Source of the DNA: an uncultured Spirochaetales bacterium
GTDB taxonomy: Bacteria > Spirochaetota > Spirochaetia > Sphaerochaetales > Sphaerochaetaceae
Assembly (NCBI GenBank): GCA_949289305.1
Contig: CASENB010000029.1
Location: forward strand, 120,059-184,058
Direction: 5' to 3'
Length of the DNA: 64,000 nt
The notes under the pieces were generated by a model. That model ran no database searches. It was not told where the DNA came from and saw nothing but the letters and a program-made list of their open reading frames with translations. Made by a program: the position numbers and the translations under genes. This document shows positions 18,676-27,302 of the stretch, in pieces. How positions within the stretch are numbered: the stretch's first letter is position 1; each line of letters begins with the position of its first letter.

Positions 18676-19824
18676 ATGAATATATTACTTTCGAGCGATT
18701 GGTATTCTCCAGCTGTTAACGGAGTCGTTTCATCTGTTAAAGCATTATCTAAAGGTTTGATACTCAGGGGGCATAACGTATTAATTTTAACACTGTCAAA
18801 TGACAGGAATTACCATGAAGAAGAGAATGTGATATATCTTCCCTCCGTTTCTGTTTCAAAACTTTATCCTGGCGCAAGATTATCCGTCATGTATCCCAGA
18901 AAGGCTTATAGGAGGATATTAGATTTTAAGCCCGACGTCATACATACGAACTGCGAATTCAGCACATTCTTGATTTCTAAGAGGATTGCAAAAAAGCTGA
19001 ACATTCCGATCGTACATACTTTTCACACTGTATACGAAGACTATATTCATTATTTCTGGCCATCGACAAAACTTGGTAAAATGCTGTCCAGGTATGTTGT
19101 CAGAAAGGCATCTTCCATTTCTTCCTTGATAATCGTTCCGTCTGCTAAGACAAGAGAAATGGTCCTTCGATCAGGGGGAATGAAAACGATAAGGGTAATA
19201 CCGTCTGCAGTCGATATTGAAAGATTAAGCAGATACGATATAAAACTGAGAGAAGAAATTGAAAAGAGGGCAGGGGATGTGAATGCCTTAAAACTTTTAG
19301 TTCTTTCACGTCTTGCAAAAGAGAAGAACATAGATGAGATTCTCATTTACCTTTCACACATTAGAAATGTTAATTTTGTCTTGTTTATCGTAGGAGACGG
19401 GCCGTACAGGAAAAATCTTGAAGATTTGACAAAGAAACTGAATCTTTGTGGGAAGGTAGTGTTTTTCGGTCAGGCAGATCCTAATGATGTTTCCTCTTAT
19501 TATCACGCATGTGATGTTTTTCTCTCTTCTTCAAAGAGCGAAACACAAGGACTATGCTATGCAGAAGCGCTCTCTTCCCACATTCCAATCATAGCAAGAA
19601 AAGACGATGCGATTCGTGGTGTTGTAATTGATGGCGCAAATGGATTTCAGTATGAAAACGAAGATGAGTTTAGAAAAAGCGTCATGTTCTTTTATGAAGA
19701 CAGAAGCCAAATCGAGGCGTTCGGGAAAAGGGCTTTTGAGTCGTCATTGATGTTCTCCATCGATGCTTTTTCTTACCGCGTCGAGAAAGCTTATTTAGAT
19801 GCAATCGGGAAAGTTCTCCCGTAA
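18676..19824 (+). CDS. GT4-family glycosyltransferase (diacylglycerol glucosyltransferase-like)
   Basis: A 382-residue GT-B enzyme: N-lobe with SSDWYSPAVNGVVSSVKAL and HTNCEFST/HTFHTVYEDYIHYF, and a C-lobe GT4 core with VLSRLAKEKN, VGDGPYRKNLE and SKSETQGLCYAEAL (the EX7E sugar-nucleotide motif). The N-terminal HTFHT...DY pattern resembles alpha-monoglucosyldiacylglycerol synthases that build membrane glycolipids. Start at 18676 rather than 18652 because GAGGAGGG lies just upstream. It converges with the next gene, overlapping by 30 bases. Confidence 0.82.
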   Translation: MNILLSSDWYSPAVNGVVSSVKALSKGLILRGHNVLILTLSNDRNYHEEENVIYLPSVSVSKLYPGARLSVMYPRKAYRRILDFKPDVIHTNCEFSTFLISKRIAKKLNIPIVHTFHTVYEDYIHYFWPSTKLGKMLSRYVVRKASSISSLIIVPSAKTREMVLRSGGMKTIRVIPSAVDIERLSRYDIKLREEIEKRAGDVNALKLLVLSRLAKEKNIDEILIYLSHIRNVNFVLFIVGDGPYRKNLEDLTKKLNLCGKVVFFGQADPNDVSSYYHACDVFLSSSKSETQGLCYAEALSSHIPIIARKDDAIRGVVIDGANGFQYENEDEFRKSVMFFYEDRSQIEAFGKRAFESSLMFSIDAFSYRVEKAYLDAIGKVLP

Positions 19825-20796
19825 TATTTCTTTAAGTTTTTTACCGATAATGCTTAGATCTCTTTCTCTTGCGACAAGCAGTCCATTCTCTTTTATTTTT
19901 CCTGTATTTAGCAAATGGATGTTGTCGAGAATATTGATTGCATCATTCTCTCCATGCGCTTTCAGCACGTTGAAACCTCCATATAAGAATGAATCGTAGA
20001 CAGGGATGTCGTTTAATATCGTAAGCGTTTGTGATGAGAGCGCTTCAAGCACTACGATTCCCTCTGTCTCCTCTTTGCTTAAAAAAAGAAAGATGTCGGC
20101 CTCATTATAAGCTGCAGCTAATGCATCTTGGCTGACTTTGCCTGCAAAGATAATATTGTCAGGTGCTGTTTTTATCGCTTTTTTCACCTTCCTTTCCATC
20201 AGGTATTTCTTCGTGTCTCCGAACCAGATGAACTTATATGGCTTAAAATGCCTTGCAACGTTTATAAATTCTATTATTCCCTTCCTCTCTATCAAGTGGC
20301 CGACGCTTATAACTAGTACTTCGGTTTTCTTCACGCCATATTTTCTTCTAATATCATTGCTTTCCGCTTTTTTAAACTTCGACGTGTCAACGCCGTTTGA
20401 TAGGACATATATCTTTTTATTTAATCCATCTTCCTTGAGCATTTTCTTAGCATATTCAGTCGGCGTGATTATTATGTCGCCTAGGCGGTAGCAGAGGTAC
20501 ATCCATCTTTTAAATAGGGGGGCTAACAAATTTGAGAATTTAAAAGAGTCCTTAAAATCCTCTCTGCTTGAGTGAGCATAGTAAACTATCTTCTTTTTCA
20601 TTATTTTACAAAGAATTGCAAGGAAAAAAGAATCTGGAAAGACTGTGTTTAGGATTATAACATCTGTCTCTTTAGTTAGCCTCCCTTCCATTTTGACTTT
20701 AGCTCTCTTTAATCCTTCTTCTTCATGTTTTATGGCCTCTCCGACGCCACTGAATTTTACGAGTCCATAGCACCCTTTATAGATATATATAGGCAT
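19795..20796 (-). CDS. GT4-family glycosyltransferase
   Basis: A 333-residue GT-B enzyme. The N-lobe has NTVFPDSFFLAIL and YYAHSSREDF; the C-lobe has VISVGHLIERKGI and SKEETEGIVVLEAL, the EX7E motif. It resembles the second, processive glycosyltransferase of glycolipid synthesis found next to diacylglycerol glucosyltransferases in Firmicutes and Mollicutes, so with its convergent partner it may make a membrane diglycosyl lipid (inference). It is the last gene of a leftward unit behind the VTT and zinc-ribbon genes, 10 bases downstream of the VTT gene. Confidence 0.8.
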   Translation of the reverse strand: MPIYIYKGCYGLVKFSGVGEAIKHEEEGLKRAKVKMEGRLTKETDVIILNTVFPDSFFLAILCKIMKKKIVYYAHSSREDFKDSFKFSNLLAPLFKRWMYLCYRLGDIIITPTEYAKKMLKEDGLNKKIYVLSNGVDTSKFKKAESNDIRRKYGVKKTEVLVISVGHLIERKGIIEFINVARHFKPYKFIWFGDTKKYLMERKVKKAIKTAPDNIIFAGKVSQDALAAAYNEADIFLFLSKEETEGIVVLEALSSQTLTILNDIPVYDSFLYGGFNVLKAHGENDAINILDNIHLLNTGKIKENGLLVARERDLSIIGKKLKEILRENFPDCI

Positions 20797-20806
20797 GATT
20801 CCTCCC

Positions 20807-21391
20807 TTAAAATGAATTTGAAAAGAAATTGAAAATACCTGTAAGAAGCAGACTGTAAACAGAGATTGAAAACGGTTTTAAAGTGAATATGATCAAAGCG
20901 AATGTCTTAAGATTCATTTTCGTCGTTCCTGCAAGATAGCATAGAAAATCATCCGGTGCGACGGGTATGAAAATTAAGAAGGCGAAAAGCTTTGTGAAAT
21001 TGGCGTTTATAAGACGGTTTTCATATCTAGTCACCTTCTTCTCTCCGAATACAGATAAGAGCAGCGGACGTCCGAATGCTTTTGCAATTATGAATGCAAG
21101 AATTGAGCCCGTGCATATTCCGAGGTAATTCAAAATAAACCCTTTTAATGCGCCGAAGATTGCAACACCGGCAAAACATGAAATACCACCAGGAATTATT
21201 GGAAAGACGACCTGAATCGACTGAAAAAGGCAAAAAATGATATCTGCCCATACGCCAAAGGATTTTATAAAGTTTTCAAGTTCTTTTTGGTTGCTAAAGA
21301 GCCCTCTTTTGTAGGCCCATAGGCAAATGACAGCTGAAAAGGCCAAAAAGAAGGCTGAAATGATTCTAAAGATCCAAACTGAATTTTTCAT
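20807..21391 (-). CDS. TVP38/TMEM64 (VTT/DedA-like) membrane protein
   Basis: A 194-residue membrane protein with about five helices and the VTT-domain signature: FPIIPGGISCFAGVAIFG, GFILNYLGICTGSILAFIIAKAFGRP, then FIPVAPDDFLCYLAGTT. These proteins are membrane lipid transporters/scramblases (DedA/TMEM41B group), for example for undecaprenyl phosphate recycling. Co-operonic with a glycosyltransferase, which fits an envelope-lipid role. Its start overlaps the upstream stop by 4 bases. Confidence 0.82.
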   Translation of the reverse strand: MKNSVWIFRIISAFFLAFSAVICLWAYKRGLFSNQKELENFIKSFGVWADIIFCLFQSIQVVFPIIPGGISCFAGVAIFGALKGFILNYLGICTGSILAFIIAKAFGRPLLLSVFGEKKVTRYENRLINANFTKLFAFLIFIPVAPDDFLCYLAGTTKMNLKTFALIIFTLKPFSISVYSLLLTGIFNFFSNSF

Positions 21392-21924
21392 CTAAGCTCA
21401 AGGTCATTCCCGCACTTCGGGCAATACTCGGCTCCTTTTTCTGCATACTCTCCGCATTCATGGCATTTGATCTTCAGTTCTTTTCCGCAGTATTTGCAGT
21501 ATATGTCGCTCTTTTTCACATATCGTTGGCATTCAGGACATTTTTCCCTAATGATCGATCTTACTATCAAGAATGCAAATAAGGCAAAAATGTTCATATA
21601 AAGAGCTAAAAACAGCCAGAGAATAGGGATGATATCCGCATCCTTTGCCTTTTTGTACAGATAAATTGAGAACGCAATCCAATAAAGGGTGAAAAGGATA
21701 ATGGCGCATAGCCCTAAAATTGCAGATGTTACTTCGACAAGCCTGCTTGGTTCATAAATAATCGCCGTCTCCAGACAGTATGTATTCGCTGTTCTTAATT
21801 CAGGTATTGCAAAGAACACAATGAACAAGACCGAGACGATAGCAACGAAGGCCATTGCAATGACGAGATTTCTTATGGTCTTTCCGTAATCCTTAGATAA
21901 TAATCTTTCTTTAAAATTATTCAT
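21388..21924 (-). CDS. Membrane protein with C-terminal double zinc ribbon
   Basis: A 178-residue protein with three membrane helices (residues about 18-40, 65-90, 95-120) and a C-terminal cytoplasmic tail with two Cys4 zinc ribbons: CPECQRYVKKSDIYCKYC and CHECGEYAEKGAEYCPKC. There is no enzymatic motif. It heads the leftward operon with the VTT protein and glycosyltransferase. The function is unknown; the ribbons suggest protein or RNA contact or a structural role. Confidence 0.7.
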   Translation of the reverse strand: MNNFKERLLSKDYGKTIRNLVIAMAFVAIVSVLFIVFFAIPELRTANTYCLETAIIYEPSRLVEVTSAILGLCAIILFTLYWIAFSIYLYKKAKDADIIPILWLFLALYMNIFALFAFLIVRSIIREKCPECQRYVKKSDIYCKYCGKELKIKCHECGEYAEKGAEYCPKCGNDLELR

Positions 21925-22050
21925 GTTTTTTCCTCCGTATTATCAAGATAGGAAGAAGCGATAAATAAGCTCTTTAAATCAGATAAACTGTTTCTAAAAT
22001 AATTGCGCCATATATTGCTTAACGTTTAATTTGCTAGTAATAGATTAAAT

Positions 22051-22536
22051 ATGTATGAAATTGAAACTATTGAGAGAGTAAGAAAGCAGGAAGAGATCCT
22101 TCGCTTTAACACGGTATCTTTTAAAGATTTGAAAAGGATAGGGGATGGTATTGTAAAATCAATTGAAGAAAAAGGCCAAAGCGCATATGTCGAGATCTAT
22201 GTAAATGGATTAATCGCATATGCTGTTGCGATGGACGGAAGCAGTAAGAATAATGCGCTGTGGGCAAAAAGAAAGAGAAATACGTGTATTCACTATTCTA
22301 AGAGCTCTCTTTTAGCAAGTTATGATCTGGAGAAAAAGAACAGAAAGCTCTCTGATGCGGCACTAAGCGAGATGGACTATGCGGCAGAGCCCGGTTCGTT
22401 TCCTGTTCTTCTTTTTAGCGGGGTATGTGTTGGCTGCATAACAGTTTCAGGCATGAGCAGCTATGAGGATCATCAAGTGATCGTAGATTGTTTGGCAAAA
22501 GAACTCGGCATTAGTGGAATCCCTTCGATTTTATAG
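22051..22536 (+). CDS. UPF0303 / heme-degrading-domain protein (HbpS-like)
   Basis: A 161-residue protein of the GlcG/HbpS-like UPF0303 family: AYVEIYVNGLIAYAVAMDGS, then KNNALWAKRKRNTC and the Gly-rich end FPVLLFSGVCVGCITVSG. The fold is profilin-like; some members bind heme or cobalamin, most are of unknown role. It is followed 62 bases later by a NagB-like gene. Confidence 0.8.
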   Translation: MYEIETIERVRKQEEILRFNTVSFKDLKRIGDGIVKSIEEKGQSAYVEIYVNGLIAYAVAMDGSSKNNALWAKRKRNTCIHYSKSSLLASYDLEKKNRKLSDAALSEMDYAAEPGSFPVLLFSGVCVGCITVSGMSSYEDHQVIVDCLAKELGISGIPSIL

Positions 22537-22598
22537 CTTGAAGTTTTTGCATTATTTTTCCTCTCCTTATGCTATCATTAGTAATCTTGGGAGGAGTT

Positions 22599-23324
22599 AT
22601 GAATATAAATATTTCTAAAAATAAGGAAGAACTTGGAAAGAGGGCTGCGCGCTTTACTGCAATCTGTTTAAATGATGCAATAAGCAAAAACGGCGAAGCG
22701 CGACTCCTTTTGTCTACTGGGCAGTCGCAGTTCGAGACTTTGAAGCATCTTGTAAAAGAGGATGTAGATTTTTCAAAAGTCACTATGTTCCATCTTGATG
22801 AATACATAGGGATAGATTCAACACATAAGGCAAGTTTTAAGAAGTATTTGACAGACCGGTTCTCAAGTCTTGTTAGCTTAAAAGAATCTTATCTCATTGA
22901 CGGCATAGAAAGTATTAAAATAATCAGTGAGAAGTTCAATGAAAAAGATATTGATGTGGCCTTGATTGGAATTGGAGAGAACTGTCATATAGCCTTTAAC
23001 GATCCCCCTGCAGATTTTAATACGAACGATGTCTTTAAAATCGTAACTCTTGATGAAAAATGCAGGCTTCAGCAGGTTAGAGAAGGCTGGTTTTCTGCTC
23101 TTGAAGAAGTTCCTAAGCAGGCGATAAGCATGAGTGTAAAAGCGATAATGAGATCTAGAATAATTATCTCAGCTGTCCCTAATTCTGTTAAGAGCGACGC
23201 TGTTTACCATGCTCTAAATGAGAGTGTCAGTGCGAATTATCCTGCGTCAGTTTTAAAACGCCACAGCAATTGGAATCTGTTTTTAGATGAGGCATCTGCA
23301 TCTAAAGTTGTTAACTTTAACTGA
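22599..23324 (+). CDS. Glucosamine-6-phosphate deaminase/isomerase family protein (NagB-like)
   Basis: A 241-residue protein: LLLSTGQSQFETLKHL phosphate loop, FHLDEYIG with the catalytic Asp, GIGENCHIAFNDPPADF with the catalytic His. NagB converts glucosamine-6-phosphate to fructose-6-phosphate and ammonia. The loop reads GENCH rather than the usual GxNGH, and ends in PPADF, a paralogue trait, so the substrate may differ. Start at 22599 behind TGGGAGGAG. The following reductase starts 19 bases later. Confidence 0.78.
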   Translation: MNINISKNKEELGKRAARFTAICLNDAISKNGEARLLLSTGQSQFETLKHLVKEDVDFSKVTMFHLDEYIGIDSTHKASFKKYLTDRFSSLVSLKESYLIDGIESIKIISEKFNEKDIDVALIGIGENCHIAFNDPPADFNTNDVFKIVTLDEKCRLQQVREGWFSALEEVPKQAISMSVKAIMRSRIIISAVPNSVKSDAVYHALNESVSANYPASVLKRHSNWNLFLDEASASKVVNFN

Positions 23325-23343
23325 AAGGTGGTACTATTAAATC

Positions 23344-23886
23344 ATGAAAAAAGTATTGTTCATATCTGGATCATTGAGAAAAGACAGCTTTAATACGCAA
23401 CTTTTAAAGATTGCAAATGAGATGATAAAGAATAATGTGGAGACGTCATTCTTGTCATATTCAGAGATGCCTTTCATGAATCAGGATGATGAGTTTAAGG
23501 ATAACGCATATATAAAGAAGGTGAGAGCCGAAGTAAAGGCTGCTGATGCTATTTTCATTGCCAGTCCAGAGTATAACCACAGTTATTCAGGGGTATTGAA
23601 GAACCTTCTTGACTGGCTGTCGCGTCCAACTGTGGCAGGGGATTACAAATCTGCTGTCATAAGAGGAAAGATAGTTGCTATCAGTTCTCTTGCGGGCTCT
23701 TCTAAGGGATCTTTTTCTCTTGCAAAGCTGAAGGAGCTTCTTGAAATGCTATCATGCACCGTCTGTGAAAGTGAGACTAAAATCGCTTTGAATGAACGTT
23801 TTTCTAGTAAAGAGCTTGTTTTAACAGAAGATGAAATGAATGCTTTGAAAGCAGAGTGCAAAGAACTTCTTGAGAGACTGAAATAA
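23344..23886 (+). CDS. NADPH-dependent FMN reductase
   Basis: A 180-residue flavodoxin-like protein with the phosphate loop GSLRKDSFNTQLL (residues 9-21) and the flavin-ring loop SPEYNHSYSGVLKNLLDW, both hallmarks of the NADPH-dependent FMN reductase (ChrR/YieF/azoreductase) family. These reduce quinones, chromate or azo compounds; the natural substrate here is not evident. It ends at a bidirectional terminator. Confidence 0.9.
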   Translation: MKKVLFISGSLRKDSFNTQLLKIANEMIKNNVETSFLSYSEMPFMNQDDEFKDNAYIKKVRAEVKAADAIFIASPEYNHSYSGVLKNLLDWLSRPTVAGDYKSAVIRGKIVAISSLAGSSKGSFSLAKLKELLEMLSCTVCESETKIALNERFSSKELVLTEDEMNALKAECKELLERLK

Positions 23887-23897
23887 AGAATAGATTG

Positions 23898-23934
23898 CAG
23901 ATGACTAAGTGCTATTCTTAGCCATCTGTTTTTT
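23898..23934 (+). terminator. Terminator shared by convergent genes
   Basis: CAGATG-A-CTAAG pairs with CTTAG-C-CATCTG around a 7-base loop, followed by six T. It lies between the FMN reductase gene and the convergent beta-barrel gene. Confidence 0.8.
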
Positions 23935-24445
23935 AGAATCTCCAGCCGATAGCAAGAGACGGTAGAGGTATGATTACTTCGATATTGTCTGCAAAACGAT
24001 CTCCGAATTCTCCAAAATCGACTCTTACTCCAGTGCCAACTCTTATGAATGTTGCTCTCCCAATCAGGAAATCAAAATCGATTGTTGCAAACGCATTAAA
24101 ACCTACGTTTCCGTTTGTAAAGAACGTAAAGCCTGGACCGACAGCAAAGATCATATCGACATTATCGGCTATTTTCGCATTATATGCATAGCCAAGGCCT
24201 AGATTGAAATTAAAGCTTCCGCTCTCCATAGCAGGACTCAGTTCAAGTGCCATACCGCTATTGCCATCAAATAGCATGTCGAATTCTGTGCTCAAATTGA
24301 AGAAATAAGGATTTGACGAAGAACCGTTTGAATCAAATTCAAAGTGCGATGTCATATCGTTTCCGATTGCAAATTTAAAATCTGCTGCGAAAAGTGATGT
24401 TGCCGCCAAAAGTAATGCAAGTGCTAATAAGATTTTTCTCTTCAT
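23933..24445 (-). CDS. Small outer-membrane beta-barrel-like protein
   Basis: About 170 residues: a signal peptide (KILLALALLLAATSLFAADF) followed by alternating hydrophobic/aromatic strands and a C-terminal FI..LAIGWRF ending in Phe, the usual mark of outer-membrane barrels. The start at 24445 is preferred over 24481 because the signal peptide then begins cleanly at MKRKIL. This type of small barrel is common in spirochaetes. The function is unknown. Confidence 0.65.
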   Translation of the reverse strand: MKRKILLALALLLAATSLFAADFKFAIGNDMTSHFEFDSNGSSSNPYFFNLSTEFDMLFDGNSGMALELSPAMESGSFNFNLGLGYAYNAKIADNVDMIFAVGPGFTFFTNGNVGFNAFATIDFDFLIGRATFIRVGTGVRVDFGEFGDRFADNIEVIIPLPSLAIGWRF

Positions 24446-24483
24446 ACAATAAAAGAAGACAGTAAAATGATATATCGTCAATA

Positions 24484-25101
24484 TTAAATGGGATTGATTT
24501 TTACAAAACCTTTAAACTGCATAATAATTCCTTCTTTTTCCATTTTCTTTAAAATCCTTGATACAACTTCCCTCTTTGTCGCATTGTCTTTAGCAATCTC
24601 GCTGTGTGTAGCCTTTACAATCCCATTTTCTGCATTTTTTAATAGATATGCATGAATTCTATCTCTAAGAGGAAGGAATGAGATGTCGGAAAGGGCTTTT
24701 ATCATGATATCGAGACGTTTTGCTAGCAGCGTGTTTAGAAGGCTTCTGAACTCTTCTTTTCTGTCTAGCATCTTTATGAGGTTTTTATCTATTACGACGA
24801 GTTTTGAATCTTTGCTTGACGTGAACGTGATGTTAAGCATCGTGTTCATCATAACCACATCGTCTTTTAGTATTGCAAGATCTCCATCTTTTAAATTGCA
24901 TATTATTAGCGATTTTTCACCTTCATTGATAGAAACCTTGAGAGAACCTGAAAGTATGTAGAAAATAGCTTTGACCTTCGCCTCTTCTCCTGTTTTCACA
25001 TCTATCGGGTAGGCAAGCTCTTTAAAAGCTTTTTCTTCATCTTGATTTAGCGATAAAGAAAGGTCATTCTTAATTTTTTCGAGTGTAAAATCGTCAATCA
25101 T
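24484..25101 (-). CDS. Crp/Fnr-family transcriptional regulator
   Basis: A 205-residue protein: cyclic-nucleotide-binding-type barrel at residues 15-120 (GSLKVSINEGEKSLIICNLKDGDLAIL) and a winged helix at 140-205 (THSEIAKDNATKREVVSRILKKMEKEGII). It lacks the N-terminal Cys cluster of Fnr and the cAMP-contact motif of Crp. Divergent from a second Crp/Fnr gene 16 bases away and close to the sulfur-transfer operon, which is its probable target. Confidence 0.85.
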   Translation of the reverse strand: MIDDFTLEKIKNDLSLSLNQDEEKAFKELAYPIDVKTGEEAKVKAIFYILSGSLKVSINEGEKSLIICNLKDGDLAILKDDVVMMNTMLNITFTSSKDSKLVVIDKNLIKMLDRKEEFRSLLNTLLAKRLDIMIKALSDISFLPLRDRIHAYLLKNAENGIVKATHSEIAKDNATKREVVSRILKKMEKEGIIMQFKGFVKINPI

Positions 25102-25105
25102 CTCT

Positions 25106-25111
25106 TATAAT
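25106..25111 (+). promoter_or_regulatory. -10 box for a probably leaderless Crp/Fnr gene
   Basis: A perfect TATAAT ends 6 bases before the ATG at 25118, so transcription would begin at or beside the start codon. There is no ribosome site between. The -35 region is not convincing and falls inside the divergent gene. Confidence 0.4.
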
Positions 25112-25117
25112 TTCAAC

Positions 25118-25774
25118 ATGCTCCTAGATGACATAATAAGTTATTTCCAGCCTTTTGAAAGCATATGCGATAATGATAAGAACGAACTTTCGTTTTTAAG
25201 TTATTCCCAGAATATAGAAAAAGGTGAGCTTGTGCTCGATAGCGATACTTTTTTATGTGAGAATATCATAATTGTTAAAAGCGGAAGGCTTAGGGTATAT
25301 TTTGAGAAGGAGAAAGGTAAGACTATCACTCTTTATAATCTTAATGAAGGAGAGATATGCGTGCTTGCTGCATCCAGATATCTATATCAGTTCTCAGTAA
25401 GCATAAAAATTCTTGCAGATAGGCCATCATGCATTATAAAGATTCCTGTCTCTTTCTATATGGAGCTTGAAAGAAGATATCCTGTTGTAGAACGTTACTC
25501 TCGTAAGCTTTTTATCGATCGTTTCTCAGATATACTATATACGCTGAAGCAGAAAGCGTTTAAAAACGATGAAAGCTTTTTGAAAGAGTATATTCTTGAA
25601 GAGGCAGCGCAGAATAAAGACGGTATTATAGAAAAGAGCCAGGATGAGATAAGAAAAGAGACTGCGATATCTTCTGGTCAGATTTCTGAAATTTTAAAAA
25701 AGCTTGAGAATCTTGGCGCTATAAGGATGGGCCGAAATAAAATACAAGTAGTCAATTTGAAAAAGCTTGTCTGA
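25118..25774 (+). CDS. Crp/Fnr-family transcriptional regulator
   Basis: A 218-residue protein with an N-terminal effector barrel (GRLRVYFEKEKGKTITLYNLNEGEICVLAASRYLY) and a C-terminal winged helix (SQDEIRKETAISSGQISEILKKLENLGAIRM). The signature near ICVLAA is typical of the FixK/Fnr-like branch that responds to redox or sulfur stress in anaerobes. Cys43, Cys92 and Cys112-type cysteines are scattered and do not form an Fnr cluster. It reads toward the tusA operon, 94 bases upstream. Confidence 0.85.
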   Translation: MLLDDIISYFQPFESICDNDKNELSFLSYSQNIEKGELVLDSDTFLCENIIIVKSGRLRVYFEKEKGKTITLYNLNEGEICVLAASRYLYQFSVSIKILADRPSCIIKIPVSFYMELERRYPVVERYSRKLFIDRFSDILYTLKQKAFKNDESFLKEYILEEAAQNKDGIIEKSQDEIRKETAISSGQISEILKKLENLGAIRMGRNKIQVVNLKKLV

Positions 25775-25868
25775 GTTTCGAAAAGTCACAATGTTATCTC
25801 TTGTTATTTTACCTTCTCGCCCTAGAATATAGATAAATATTTATTTATTAGCCAATGGAGGAATCAAA

Positions 25869-26096
25869 ATGGCAGAAAAATATCTAGATTGTTTAGGCGA
25901 GGCATGTCCAGTGCCACTAGTAAAAACACAGAACGCTATCAAGGAGATGGCAGTAGGTGATGTGCTTGTCGTAGGAATCGACCACACATGTGCAATGAAG
26001 AACGTACCAGACTGGGCAAGAGGCCAGGGCTATAACGTTGAAATTGAAGAAGTTGGCGAAGGAGAATGGGAAGTCGTTATTGAAAAGACTTGCTAA
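25869..26096 (+). CDS. tusA: TusA-family sulfur carrier protein
   Basis: A 75-residue protein with the CPxP motif (EACPVPLVKTQ, Cys13 as persulfide carrier), the size and fold of TusA/SirA. A second Cys sits at position 8 and a third at the very C-terminus. TusA carries sulfane sulfur from import or desulfurases to acceptors. It has a TGGAGGAAT ribosome site and lies 9 bases before the YeeE gene, as in known TusA-YeeE (TsuB-TsuA) units. Confidence 0.9.
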   Translation: MAEKYLDCLGEACPVPLVKTQNAIKEMAVGDVLVVGIDHTCAMKNVPDWARGQGYNVEIEEVGEGEWEVVIEKTC

Positions 26097-26105
26097 GAGG
26101 CTGAT

Positions 26106-27302
26106 ATGGAAGAGACAAAACAGATCGAACCAACACTATATGATCGCCTTTTAAAGAAGGAATGGTCTTACTACGCTGGCGCTGTGATGATCAGCATTCT
26201 TGCTATCACTTTATTCATGTTCAGCGGAAGCACATGGGGAGTAAGCGGACCTCTTACAACTTGGGGGGCGCAGTTCTTCGCTCTCTTTGGAGTTGATCCA
26301 TCCGTTTGGGGTGCTAACATTGCTAATTACAGTTTCTTTGGAAATACGGCATCTATTACGGACTTCGGACTGCTCTTTGGCGCCTTGATTTCCTGTTTGC
26401 TTGCAGCAGAGTGGAAGATTAGAAAGATTAAACATTGGAAGCAGTTCCTTGCAGGAGCTCTTGGTGGCCTATTAATGGGATTTGGAGCACGTTTTGCATC
26501 AGGATGTAACATTGGAGGACTTTTTTCTCAGCTTCCTAGATTCTCAGTTGCTGCTTGGATCTTCTTGCTTTTCGTATTCTTAGGTGCAACAGTCGGCGGA
26601 AAACTTCTTAAGTTCTTCATGCCTCCGACATCTAATAAGAGACCTGTAAGAAAGAAGCTTACGGCAGAGCAGAGAAAGAGAAACAGACAGATTCAGATTG
26701 GTCTTGGAATTGCACTTATAATAATTGCTCTTGTTGTTTCATTAATCGTTGCTCCAAGCTATCCTAACGCACCATACTTTATCGTAATCGGACTAGGACT
26801 TGGATATGTAATGCAGAGAAGCAGATTCTGCTTTACAGCAGCTTACCGCGATCCGACTTTAACAGGAGAGACTAAGCTTACAAAGGCTGTAATCGTTGCA
26901 TTCGCACTATGTACTATCATGTTCTTTGGATTCCAGTCTTCACATGTAGATCTTGCAGATCCTTCAACATATCCAGGAAATCCAATTAACATCAGCCTTG
27001 TATTCGGAGCGTTTATTTTTGGAGTTGGTGCTGTTCTTGCTGGCGGATGTGCATCCGGTACGTTCGTAAGAATCGGCGAAGGTTATGTTCAGAATCTCAT
27101 TGCGCTCGTATTCTTCATCTTCGGATCTGTATTTGGAAATGCAATCACGTCAAGAATCGGCGGAACATTCATGACTGCAGGATCTAAAGTATATCTCCCT
27201 GCTGTCCTTGGTGGACATGTTCCAGCGCTTCTAGTACAGCTTGCGGCTCTTCTGCTTCTTTGGATTGCTGCTGACAGGTGGGAAAAGAGGAAGAGAGGCT
27301 AA
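26106..27302 (+). CDS. YeeE/YedE-family thiosulfate/sulfur transporter (TsuA-like)
   Basis: A 398-residue membrane protein with two YeeE/YedE sulfur-transport repeats and about 10-12 helices. The conserved pore cysteines appear in ARFASGCNIGGLFS, QRSRFCFTAAYRD and AGGCASGTFVRIGEGY. TsuA imports thiosulfate by relaying it across these cysteines, with TusA (here directly upstream) taking the sulfur inside. The stop overlaps the next start (TAATG). Confidence 0.9.
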   Translation: MEETKQIEPTLYDRLLKKEWSYYAGAVMISILAITLFMFSGSTWGVSGPLTTWGAQFFALFGVDPSVWGANIANYSFFGNTASITDFGLLFGALISCLLAAEWKIRKIKHWKQFLAGALGGLLMGFGARFASGCNIGGLFSQLPRFSVAAWIFLLFVFLGATVGGKLLKFFMPPTSNKRPVRKKLTAEQRKRNRQIQIGLGIALIIIALVVSLIVAPSYPNAPYFIVIGLGLGYVMQRSRFCFTAAYRDPTLTGETKLTKAVIVAFALCTIMFFGFQSSHVDLADPSTYPGNPINISLVFGAFIFGVGAVLAGGCASGTFVRIGEGYVQNLIALVFFIFGSVFGNAITSRIGGTFMTAGSKVYLPAVLGGHVPALLVQLAALLLLWIAADRWEKRKRG

